Shown: positions 56,538-64,000 of the stretch, in pieces | Position numbering within the stretch: position 1 is the first letter of the stretch | Layout of the letters: every line of letters begins with the position of its first letter | DNA from: Balneicella halophila | GTDB taxonomy: Bacteria; Bacteroidota; Bacteroidia; Bacteroidales; Balneicellaceae | NCBI RefSeq assembly: GCF_003096835.1 | Contig: NZ_QENZ01000003.1 | Location: 930,001-994,000, forward strand | Direction: 5' to 3' | DNA: 64,000 nucleotides | Position numbers and translations under genes: made by a program | Notes under the pieces: generated by a model | What the model was told of the DNA's origin: nothing | What the model saw: the letters and a program-made list of their open reading frames with translations, nothing else | Database searches by the model: none

Positions 56538-56966
56538 ATGGTGCAAACAGACACAATAGATCATTTAGGTGAAGTTGTTTCAATACGAAACAATCGTGTC
56601 AAAGTACTACTGCGCAGTGCGTCAGCCTGTAGTTCTTGCCATGCCAAAGGAGCTTGTTCGGCTGCTGATTTTCAAGACAAATACATTGTGACTAAAGTAG
56701 CAGATGCAACAAATTATTCTAAAGGTGAGAAAGTGTATGTGAGCTGTAATGATAAACAAGGCTTTTTTGCACTGTTTTGGGCTTATGTTTTTCCAATGAT
56801 TTTGGTGGTAGCTTTGCTGTTTATCGGTTATGTAGTTTGGGATGATGAATTAAAAGCTGGCTTATTGAGTCTTGGAATTTTACCCATATATTACTTCCTC
56901 TTGTATTTTAAGAAGACCTATTTTGATAATAAATTACATATTAAGATTAAAAAGATAACAGCATGA
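56538..56966 (+). CDS. rseC: RseC/MucC family protein, first gene of the rnf operon
   Basis: 142 residues: N-terminal soluble part with a Cys cluster (SASACSSCHAKGACSAADFQ) and two membrane helices (FWAYVFPMILVVALLFIGYV and AGLLSLGILPIYYFLLYF). This is the RseC family, tied to the Rnf/SoxR-reducing system. The cysteines may bind a cluster or take part in redox (inferred). Its TGA overlaps the rnfB ATG (ATGA), so they are co-translated. Confidence 0.9.
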   Translation: MVQTDTIDHLGEVVSIRNNRVKVLLRSASACSSCHAKGACSAADFQDKYIVTKVADATNYSKGEKVYVSCNDKQGFFALFWAYVFPMILVVALLFIGYVVWDDELKAGLLSLGILPIYYFLLYFKKTYFDNKLHIKIKKITA

Positions 56967-57913
56967 GTTTATTAGTAATTACCATAATATCTCTTTGTGC
57001 TATTGGTGTGGTTGCCGCAATCATACTTTATGTAGCATCTAAGAAATTTCATGTAATAGAAGACCCACGTATTGATAAAGTAGAAGAGGCGCTTCCCGCA
57101 GCTAATTGTGGAGGTTGCGGTTTTCCGGGATGTCGTGCATTTGCAGAAGCAACTGTTAAGGCTGATGATTTAGGAGATTTATATTGTCCGGTTGGGGGAT
57201 CTGATACTATGGCAAAAGTTGCAAGTATTTTAGGACAGGAGGTTGAAGACAAGAAACGACAAATAGCTGTATTGCGTTGTAATGGGGCTTGCGAACATAG
57301 GCCAAAAACGAATATTTACGACGGGGCTACTTCTTGTTCTGTTGCTTCGCTGACTTATGGCGGAGATACAGGTTGTGAGTACGGTTGCTTAGGTATGGGA
57401 GAATGCGTCGATGCTTGTAATTTTAATGCCATGTATATGGATGAAAGTACAGGACTTCCTGTGGTTATTGAAGACAATTGTGTAGCTTGTAATGCTTGTG
57501 TTGAAGCTTGTCCAAAAGACTTACTGGAGTTACGAAATGTGGGACCAAAGAGCCGTCGTATTTTCGTATCATGTCGTAATGAAGCTAAAGGAGCCATCGC
57601 TAAAAAGTCATGTGAGGTTGCATGTATAGGTTGTAGCAAGTGTTTTAAAGAGTGTAAGTTTGATGCGATTACTATTGCAAACAACCTCGCCTATATTGAT
57701 GACGACAAATGTGTATTGTGTAGAAAATGCGTGCCAGTTTGCCCGACTAATGCTATACATGAACTAAATTTTCCACCTCGCAGAGAGCCAAGAAAAGACA
57801 AAGCTCCTGCTAAACCAAAAATTGAAAACATAGAGAAACCTATCGTTTTGAAAAAGCCAAAAGAAGAAGTGAAAGATAATCAAAGTACTAACGATATAAA
57901 GAAGGAGGAATAA
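56963..57913 (+). CDS. rnfB: Rnf complex subunit RnfB
   Basis: Ferredoxin-like entry subunit of the Rnf complex. 316 residues: N-terminal membrane helix (LLVITIISLCAIGVVAAIIL), the ACxxG [4Fe-4S] site (NCGGCGFPGCRAFAE), then two groups of paired 4Fe-4S motifs (CVACNACVEACPKDLL and CIGCSKCFKECKFDA / CVLCRKCVPVCPTNAI). A charged, proline- and lysine-rich tail ends the protein. It accepts electrons from reduced ferredoxin; operon order B-C-D-G-E-A. Confidence 0.97.
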   Translation: MSLLVITIISLCAIGVVAAIILYVASKKFHVIEDPRIDKVEEALPAANCGGCGFPGCRAFAEATVKADDLGDLYCPVGGSDTMAKVASILGQEVEDKKRQIAVLRCNGACEHRPKTNIYDGATSCSVASLTYGGDTGCEYGCLGMGECVDACNFNAMYMDESTGLPVVIEDNCVACNACVEACPKDLLELRNVGPKSRRIFVSCRNEAKGAIAKKSCEVACIGCSKCFKECKFDAITIANNLAYIDDDKCVLCRKCVPVCPTNAIHELNFPPRREPRKDKAPAKPKIENIEKPIVLKKPKEEVKDNQSTNDIKKEE

Positions 57914-57915
57914 CT

Positions 57916-59247
57916 GTGTTAAAGACATTTTCATTAGGAGGTATTCATCCACCAGAGAATAAACTATCTGCCAGAAAAGGATTAAAAGACCTACCACTGC
58001 CTAAGATGGTAACTATTCCTGTATCGCAACATATTGGGGCTCCAGCCAAGATTTTAGTAAAACGTGGAGAGGAAGTTAAAGTGGGGCAGCTTATTGCCGA
58101 GTCAGCAGGCTTTATCTCTGCAAATATCTATGCATCTGTATCAGGAAAAGTAAAAAAAATAGACCAAGTCGTAGATGCTAGCGGATACAGAAAAGAGTCT
58201 ATTGTCATAAGTGTAGAAGGAGATGAATGGTTAGATACTATAGACAGAAGTGATATTTTAAACAAAACAATAGAACTTTCACCTCAAGAAATTATTGATA
58301 AGGTAGCTGAGGCAGGTATTGTCGGCTTGGGAGGTGCTACATTTCCTGCACATGTGAAATTGATGGTTCCTCCGGGTAAAAAAGCAGAAGTGCTAATCGT
58401 TAACGGAGTTGAATGTGAACCTTACTTAACTTCTGACCATCAACTGATGTTGGAAAGAGGAGAGCAAGTCATAGTAGGAGTGCAGATTGTATTGAAAGCT
58501 TTAGGCATCGACAAAGCTATCATTGGTATTGAGAACAATAAGGAAGATGCTATTAAGCACCTGAGAATGATTACTAAAAATCATCCTAACATAAAGATTT
58601 GTCCTTTAAAAGTTCAATATCCTCAAGGCGGAGAAAAGCAACTCATCAAGGCTACAATTGACAAAGAAGTGCCCTCGGGAGCTTTACCAATAGAAGTAGG
58701 AGCTGTGGTACAAAATGTTGCAACAATTTTTGCCATCTACGAAGCAGTTCAGAAAAACAAGCCTTTAATTAGTCGAATTGTGACTGTTACAGGAAAATCG
58801 TTTAGCAATCCATCAAATTGGCGTTGTAGAATTGGAATTCCTATTAGTCATTTGATTGAACAAGCTGGTGGTTTACCTGAAGATACTGAAAAAGTTATCT
58901 CTGGAGGACCGATGATGGGAAAAGCACTTACCAATTTAGATGCTCCTATTACAAAAGGGACATCAGGCGTTTTACTCATAAGAAGTCTAGAAGCTCGCAG
59001 AAAAGAGATGCAGAACTGTATTCGTTGTTGCAAATGTGTAAGAGTCTGTCCAATGGGCTTGGAGCCTTATCTACTCATGCAATTGACAGAGCGAAATTAT
59101 CATGATAGACTAGAAAAAGAAGACGTTATGGATTGCATAGAATGTGGTTCGTGTAGTTACACTTGTCCATCATATCGTCCGTTGTTAGACTATATCCGTA
59201 TAGGGAAGAAAGATGTTGGACAAATCATGCGTTCGCGAAAAAAATAA
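57916..59247 (+). CDS. rnfC: Rnf complex subunit RnfC
   Basis: NAD-reducing subunit. 443 residues: N-terminal RnfC domain (LGGIHPPENK), an NADH/FMN-binding region VGLGGATFPAHVKLM, a SLBB-like segment, and two 4Fe-4S motifs (CIRCCKCVRVCPMGL and CIECGSCSYTCPS). The start is a GTG at 57916, two bases after the rnfB stop, with a strong ribosome site GAAGGAGGAA just upstream. Confidence 0.97.
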   Translation: MLKTFSLGGIHPPENKLSARKGLKDLPLPKMVTIPVSQHIGAPAKILVKRGEEVKVGQLIAESAGFISANIYASVSGKVKKIDQVVDASGYRKESIVISVEGDEWLDTIDRSDILNKTIELSPQEIIDKVAEAGIVGLGGATFPAHVKLMVPPGKKAEVLIVNGVECEPYLTSDHQLMLERGEQVIVGVQIVLKALGIDKAIIGIENNKEDAIKHLRMITKNHPNIKICPLKVQYPQGGEKQLIKATIDKEVPSGALPIEVGAVVQNVATIFAIYEAVQKNKPLISRIVTVTGKSFSNPSNWRCRIGIPISHLIEQAGGLPEDTEKVISGGPMMGKALTNLDAPITKGTSGVLLIRSLEARRKEMQNCIRCCKCVRVCPMGLEPYLLMQLTERNYHDRLEKEDVMDCIECGSCSYTCPSYRPLLDYIRIGKKDVGQIMRSRKK

Positions 59248-59277
59248 GAAAATCTTTGAAAAGCTAAAGTATATAAA

Positions 59278-60273
59278 ATGAATCAATTTGTAATATCACC
59301 ATCACCGCATATTCATAGTGGCGATAGCGTACAAAAGAATATGTATCGAGTGCTTTTTGCTTTGATACCTGCTTTTTTGGTTTCAGCTTTATTTTTTGGT
59401 TGGGACACTTGGATAGTTACTGCTATTGCTGTATTAGGCTGCGTCATTACGGAGTATGTCATACAAGTTTATCTAATGAAAGTGCCAACGACTATTATGG
59501 ATGGCTCTGCCTTACTCACTGGTGTTCTTTTGGCATTTAATCTTCCCGGGAATTTAGCCTGGTGGATTATTCTATTAGGGGCTATTTTTGCGATTGCTGT
59601 TGGGAAAATGTCTTTTGGAGGATTGGGAAGCAATGTGTTTAATCCAGCATTGGTTGGTCGCGTGTTCTTGCTCATCTCATTCCCTGCACAAATGACCTCA
59701 TGGCCAAGACCTAAAATGTTTAACTGGACTGATGTAGATGCAGGTACAGGTGCAACGCCATTGGAATTAGTAAAACAAGCCTCAAAAGAGGGTAATGTAG
59801 ATCAATTTACAGATAGCGTGGGGATGATATTCAATATGATAAGCGGAGACGTAGGAGGTTCTCTTGGTGAAGTTTCTGCGTTAGCACTCATCGTGGGTGG
59901 AGCTTATCTTATCTGGAAGAAAGTAATTACTTGGCATATTCCGGTAGCTATTTTAGGAACTGTGATAGTGTTTACATCTATTCTCTATTTTTACGATCCT
60001 ACTCGGTACGTCGATCCATTTTTTCATGTATTTTCTGGCGGGCTGATGTTGGGGACAATATTTATGGCAACTGACTATGCTACCTCACCAATGACCTATA
60101 AGGGCATGATAATTTATGGAGTAGGAATTGGTGTTATTACTGTACTTATCCGAGTATTCGGATCTTATCCTGAAGGAGTGTCTTTTGCAATACTGATAAT
60201 GAATGCAGTAACACCTCTAATAAATGTATATATGAAGCCTCAGCGCTTTGCACAACCTTTAAAAACTGTGTAA
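59278..60273 (+). CDS. rnfD: Rnf complex subunit RnfD
   Basis: Membrane subunit, 331 residues and about nine to ten helices. It carries the covalent-FMN region GTGATPLELV (Thr in a GAT motif), DGSALLTGVLLAFNLP, and GLGSNVFNPALVGRVFLLI. It moves ions (Na or H) coupled to electron flow. It is homologous to NqrB of the Na-translocating quinone reductase. Confidence 0.96.
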   Translation: MNQFVISPSPHIHSGDSVQKNMYRVLFALIPAFLVSALFFGWDTWIVTAIAVLGCVITEYVIQVYLMKVPTTIMDGSALLTGVLLAFNLPGNLAWWIILLGAIFAIAVGKMSFGGLGSNVFNPALVGRVFLLISFPAQMTSWPRPKMFNWTDVDAGTGATPLELVKQASKEGNVDQFTDSVGMIFNMISGDVGGSLGEVSALALIVGGAYLIWKKVITWHIPVAILGTVIVFTSILYFYDPTRYVDPFFHVFSGGLMLGTIFMATDYATSPMTYKGMIIYGVGIGVITVLIRVFGSYPEGVSFAILIMNAVTPLINVYMKPQRFAQPLKTV

Positions 60274-60274
60274 T

Positions 60275-60856
60275 ATGGCAAAAAGAGAATCTAATTTAAC
60301 GAATATGGTGCTCACCCTTTTGGTAATTACTTTAATATCAGGAGGTGTATTGGGTTATGTATATGAACTTACAAAGGAGCCTATTGCAAAAGCCAAACTA
60401 GCTAAAAAGGTTGTAGCAATTAAAGGGGTGATTCCAGAGTTTGATAATGACCCATTAAAAGATATGAATTCATTGAACATAGAAGATAAATTTACCATTG
60501 AATTTTATCCGGCTAAGGTTGGAGACAAACAAGTGGGTACCGCAGTCAAAACCTATTCTAAGAAAGGCTATGGCGGACCTGTTTGGTTAATGGTTGGTTT
60601 TGCTAACGATAATACAATAACAGATATCAAAGTTCTAGAGCATACAGAAACGCCGGGCTTAGGCACCAAAATGGCAACTCCCGCTTTTATAGATCAATTT
60701 AAAGGCAAAAATCCTAAAGATTTTAAATTGAAGGTGAAAAAAGATGGAGGAGATGTTGATGCAATCACTGCAGCTACAATAAGTTCAAGAGCATTTAGTG
60801 ATGCAGTACAGCGCGCTTATGACAACTTAGAAAAGAAAGGAGGATCTGATGAGTAG
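60275..60856 (+). CDS. rnfG: Rnf complex subunit RnfG
   Basis: 193 residues: one N-terminal membrane helix and a periplasmic FMN domain. The FMN attachment Thr lies in [14 protein letters not shown], and [12 protein letters not shown] and [13 protein letters not shown] are family motifs. It passes electrons on the periplasmic side. Its last 8 bases overlap the rnfE start. Confidence 0.95.
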   Translation: MAKRESNLTNMVLTLLVITLISGGVLGYVYELTKEPIAKAKLAKKVVAIKGVIPEFDNDPLKDMNSLNIEDKFTIEFYPAKVGDKQVGTAVKTYSKKGYGGPVWLMVGFANDNTITDIKVLEHTETPGLGTKMATPAFIDQFKGKNPKDFKLKVKKDGGDVDAITAATISSRAFSDAVQRAYDNLEKKGGSDE

Positions 60857-61436
60857 TAATTTGAAGATATTTACGAAAGGATTTTTTACAGAAAATGCAG
60901 TTTTCGTTTTGCTTTTGGGAATGTGTCCAACCCTAGGGGTCACTTCTTCAGCTATAAACGGCTTAGGTATGGGGTTGGCAACAACTTTCGTATTGATTAT
61001 GTCAAATATTGTGATTTCTTTAATCGCAGCTTTGATACCTGACAAAGTTCGTATTCCTTCTTATATTGTTGTGATTGCGACATTTGTAACTATAGTACAA
61101 TTAACTATGGAGGCTTTTGTTCCCTCCTTATTTAATGCGTTAGGATTATTTATCCCTTTGATTGTTGTGAACTGTATAGTATTAGGTCGTGCTGAAGCTT
61201 TTGCATCGAAAAATGGCGTCTTCAAGTCTATCCTAGACGGTGCAGGTATGGGACTCGGTTTTACGATGGCGTTGACCATGTTAGGTGCATTGAGAGAGTT
61301 TTTAGGAACTGGTAAGATGTTTAACCTTCCTATTTTCAATGAGCACTATGGAATGTTATTGTTTATTTTAGCACCGGGAGCATTTATCGCTTTAGGCTAC
61401 CTTATTGCTTTTATTAATCATCTTAGAAAAGTATAA
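60849..61436 (+). CDS. rnfE: Rnf complex subunit RnfE
   Basis: 195 residues, six membrane helices: [20 protein letters not shown] (with the Cys that can hold a [2Fe-2S] cluster at the RnfA-RnfE interface), [16 protein letters not shown], and [20 protein letters not shown]. Paralogue of RnfA. It starts inside the end of rnfG (ATGAG overlap). Confidence 0.96.
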   Translation: MSSNLKIFTKGFFTENAVFVLLLGMCPTLGVTSSAINGLGMGLATTFVLIMSNIVISLIAALIPDKVRIPSYIVVIATFVTIVQLTMEAFVPSLFNALGLFIPLIVVNCIVLGRAEAFASKNGVFKSILDGAGMGLGFTMALTMLGALREFLGTGKMFNLPIFNEHYGMLLFILAPGAFIALGYLIAFINHLRKV

Positions 61437-61441
61437 AGACT

Positions 61442-62014
61442 ATGGAATATTTCATTATTATCATATCAGCGATATTCGTTAATAATATTGTATTGTCTCA
61501 ATTCTTAGGGATTTGTCCGTTCCTAGGAGTTTCCAAACGAATATCAACAGCGGTAGGGATGACAGGCGCAGTAACTTTCGTAATGGTTGTTTCAACAATA
61601 GTAACATTTCTATTGCAAAAGTATGTTCTTGATGCGTATGGTATCGGTTATATGCAGACAGTTGTATTTATTTTGGTCATTGCTGCACTTGTACAATTAG
61701 TAGAGATTATCTTGAAAAAAGTGAGCCCGGCTTTATATCAAGCCTTGGGTGTATTTTTACCTTTAATTACTACAAACTGTGCAATACTTGGGGTTGCTAT
61801 ATTAGTAATCACTAATGACTATAACCTTATGGAATCAGTTGTATTTGCTTTGGCTAATGCTATAGGTTTTGGTTTAGCTTTGGTGATTTTTGCGGGAATA
61901 AGAGAACATTTAGACTTAGTATTTCTTCCTAAAAGAATGCGTGGCGTCCCTATTTCATTGATTTGTGCAGGTTTACTGGCAATGGCATTTATGGGATTTT
62001 CAGGAATTGTTTAG
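61442..62014 (+). CDS. rnfA: Rnf complex subunit RnfA
   Basis: 190 residues, six membrane helices: NIVLSQFLGICPFLGVSKRI (cluster Cys), LITTNCAILGVAILV, and VIFAGIREHLDLVFLPKRM. It is last in the operon, five bases after rnfE, and followed by a terminator. The full set rnfBCDGEA is present and intact. Confidence 0.96.
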   Translation: MEYFIIIISAIFVNNIVLSQFLGICPFLGVSKRISTAVGMTGAVTFVMVVSTIVTFLLQKYVLDAYGIGYMQTVVFILVIAALVQLVEIILKKVSPALYQALGVFLPLITTNCAILGVAILVITNDYNLMESVVFALANAIGFGLALVIFAGIREHLDLVFLPKRMRGVPISLICAGLLAMAFMGFSGIV

Positions 62015-62047
62015 TCCGTAAATTCATACTATTTTAATTCTGTTACA

Positions 62048-62080
62048 GCCTTTACTCTTCATTAGAGTGAGGCTTTTTTT
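62048..62080 (+). terminator. Terminator of the rnf operon
   Basis: Stem GCCTTTACTCT / AGAGTGAGGC (one bulge) with a seven-base T tail, 34 bases after the rnfA stop. Confidence 0.8.
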
Positions 62081-62175
62081 CTTCTATAATTGGTAGCGCG
62101 GTCTATAACTGTTTTGAATAACAAGAGAAAATATTTATGACAGGGATTAATGCGGAAAGTGTTAATGCTAAGCTA

Positions 62176-62865
62176 CTATATGATTCCTTCGTCAGCAAAG
62201 CTTAAGTAGGTTGTATGACAAACGATAATGTGATCCAATAAGCGAATATCTAAAAGTTGGCATAGTTCTTTTACATCTTTTGTAATCTGACGATCAGCTT
62301 GACTAGTTTTCTTTTGACCAGAAGGGTGGTTGTGAGCAAGAATAATACCTGATGCTAAGTGTTCTACGACTAACTTCAACAACATACTTTTATCAACAAC
62401 GGTGCCTTTAGTACCACCCATGCTTAGTTTATTTGTAGTGATGACTTTATTAGCATTATTGAGCAGAAGCACCCAAAACTCCTCATGCGATAAATCTGCC
62501 AACCTGTGGGCAATAAGCTGGTAAGCATCTTGACTGCTTGTAATAACAACGGCACTTTCTTTTTCCAATCCCTTACGTACAGCTAATTCCATGGCTGCAA
62601 GAAGTGTCACAGCTTTGGCATTACCGACTCCTTTAAAATTTTTGCATAGCTCCTGTGCTGATGCTCTGCTCAATTTATTGAGGCTGTTGTCGTAGTGTAA
62701 TAGGATTTTCTTAGCCAAATCAACAGCACTGTCTTCTTTATTTCCTGAACCTAAGAGAATAGCAATAAGTTCAGCAATGCTTAGTGTATTACGCCCATGC
62801 ATAAGAAGTTTTTCACGAGGTCGGTCATCTTCCGCCCAAGAGGTAATGGCTTTGGTGTCTTTCAT
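62176..62865 (-). CDS. radC: RadC family protein (JAMM domain)
   Basis: 229 residues: an N-terminal helix-hairpin-helix-like part (LCKNFKGVGNAKAVTLLAAM) and a C-terminal RadC/JAMM metal site (GIILAHNHPSGQKKTSQADR; His-x-His and a downstream Asp). The old DNA repair name is doubtful; biochemical role unclear. Single gene, convergent with the rnf operon. Confidence 0.93.
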   Translation of the reverse strand: MKDTKAITSWAEDDRPREKLLMHGRNTLSIAELIAILLGSGNKEDSAVDLAKKILLHYDNSLNKLSRASAQELCKNFKGVGNAKAVTLLAAMELAVRKGLEKESAVVITSSQDAYQLIAHRLADLSHEEFWVLLLNNANKVITTNKLSMGGTKGTVVDKSMLLKLVVEHLASGIILAHNHPSGQKKTSQADRQITKDVKELCQLLDIRLLDHIIVCHTTYLSFADEGII

Positions 62866-62898
62866 TGTTTATTTTTGATAGAGCTTCTCAAGCTCTCT

Positions 62899-64000
62899 TT
62901 AGTTATTGATATACGTCTGCATGATTTTATGAACTGCTTCTTGGCATGCAGGGCATAGTTCATTAGTATTGTTCGTTTTCATCTTACAATCTTGCATGGG
63001 TGAGTAAATACCTTTACTCTGATAGGCACCACCTTCAAAAGCACCTAATTCATCCTCATATTTCGGAATACGAGGTGTGGGGATAGGAATATCTTTATTG
63101 ACAAGATGCTTCCACTTTTTACTAAAGTCAATCAGCGTCGTGATATTGGGTTCCCAAGGCTCTATATCTAGATTGTAATAATAGTTAATTTCATCACCAT
63201 TTGTATAATATTCATCGGCTAAACCAATAAGTCCGTGGCACAATTCATGTGAGGCTATCTCTTCTGCGTTTCTGCAATCAGAGGCACACGAAGTGTATGT
63301 GTTATAAAAACCAGCACCACCATATATCTCAGTATTTACGATTACATATACATGATCATAAGGAACTTGGGCGGCAATATCGTACATTTTTTTTGTATCA
63401 CGTATTGTAAGATATCTTGGAGAATTAAAAGTATAAAAACTGGCATTTAATAAAGTATTTTGATAGATAGAATCTCCTGGCACATCTGGTCCAGAATCCT
63501 GTGAAGGAGCAAGAATTGCATAAATATTTACGTTGTTTTTGTACTTCGTAAAAGGTGCTACACTGAATATCCACTGTTTAAAACGCTGCACATCTTTTTG
63601 AAATTTTGTAAGTTCGTCTTTTGTATACGCTTCTGCAATAAAAACAAGATCAAGATAGTCAGAACTATTGCCGGCATAGCTGAGAGTATCGATAGGGTAG
63701 TGAGGGGTTTTATCTTGGGTAATTAAATAATCTTTTGGATTCACTTCCCACTTAAGCAAAGTTTGAAATTTTCCATCCTTTTGTCTAGAGTTAATAGATA
63801 CAATGACAGAGTCCCTAGGATAGGGAAGCTGAATAGCATGGTGAAAACTTCGATTGATTTTTTGTGCTTCACTAATCGTTTGCCATTCACGGAACAGCGA
63901 ATTAAAACCTTTGCTATAAAGGATTTCTTCATCTAAGTTTTTAATGGTAATTCTATAGTCACCCATATTATATTTAGGGATAAGTGCTTGCTGATTGCCT
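62899..64000 (-). CDS. M64 family zinc metallopeptidase, 5' end outside window
   Basis: At least 367 residues. The zinc site HELCHGLIGLADEY matches the M64 (IgA-peptidase-like) family; cysteines in CASDCRNAEEI and CKMKTNNTNELCPAC probably form disulfides. The ATG at 63966 is not the start: the frame remains open to the window edge (QQALIPKYNMGDYRI), and a secreted enzyme should have a signal peptide, so the 5' end is beyond 64000. Likely exported. Its stop is 33 bases from the radC start, same strand. Confidence 0.85.
   Translation of the reverse strand, partial: GNQQALIPKYNMGDYRITIKNLDEEILYSKGFNSLFREWQTISEAQKINRSFHHAIQLPYPRDSVIVSINSRQKDGKFQTLLKWEVNPKDYLITQDKTPHYPIDTLSYAGNSSDYLDLVFIAEAYTKDELTKFQKDVQRFKQWIFSVAPFTKYKNNVNIYAILAPSQDSGPDVPGDSIYQNTLLNASFYTFNSPRYLTIRDTKKMYDIAAQVPYDHVYVIVNTEIYGGAGFYNTYTSCASDCRNAEEIASHELCHGLIGLADEYYTNGDEINYYYNLDIEPWEPNITTLIDFSKKWKHLVNKDIPIPTPRIPKYEDELGAFEGGAYQSKGIYSPMQDCKMKTNNTNELCPACQEAVHKIMQTYINN

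Overview
The window comes from an anaerobic member of the Bacteroidetes, most likely the order Bacteroidales. The evidence is AT-rich DNA, SusC/SusD outer-membrane pairs, Bacteroidetes-type promoter boxes (TAnnTTTG near -7, TTTG near -33), a Bacteroides-style rnfBCDGEA operon, and lineage-typical families (DUF4835, DUF4286, BT_3928, Bacteroidetes-type omega subunit). I could not fix the genus. I see no rRNA, tRNA, CRISPR array, prophage or insertion sequence.

Bases 1-30,360 are mostly housekeeping genes on the minus strand: tyrS (cut by the edge), cvpA, a secreted C1 peptidase, a serS/DUF4286/ruvC group, rplU-rpmA, lolA with a SIMPL protein, bamD-rpoZ-DUF4835-recN, a YtxH/holin-like envelope operon, ppdK, a TIGR02757 protein, a GNAT-nitrilase fusion, a KtrAB-type potassium system, a sodium symporter operon ending in a threonine-aldolase-like enzyme, an alpha/beta hydrolase, and DUF1599 / BT_3928 / tpiA. 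On the plus strand are a barrel protein and gpsA-pgi. pgi, tpiA, gpsA and ppdK together give part of central carbon metabolism.

Bases 30,480-32,750 (plus) hold a two-gene unit, a tandem-OmpA-like envelope protein and a coiled-coil/helix-hairpin-helix protein, followed by tdk. Bases 32,800-46,740 (minus) carry three consecutive SusC-SusD pairs. The outer two are intact. The middle one is a recent wreck: start codon lost, an internal deletion in SusC, three in-frame nonsense codons across the pair, and a lost SusC stop. Its promoter-like boxes and terminator are still recognisable. No glycoside hydrolase, sigma or anti-sigma gene accompanies these pairs, so their substrates are unknown.

Bases 46,900-64,000 are mainly plus strand: a reduced methyltransferase-like protein, a cobalamin adenosyltransferase, a DUF2795 protein, a large protein that appears to combine a zinc peptidase, a propeller and an outer-membrane barrel, a YfcC-type carrier, a frameshifted barrel gene, ilvC-xseB-dacB, and rseC-rnfBCDGEA, the ion-pumping ferredoxin:NAD oxidoreductase. 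radC and an edge-truncated M64 metallopeptidase follow on the minus strand.

I did not find a convincing new defence or mobile system. The best leads are the decayed SusCD pair, the peptidase/propeller/barrel protein, the OmpA plus helix-hairpin-helix pair, and the transporter/aldolase operon. All names rest on reading motifs and remembered families; no database search was run.
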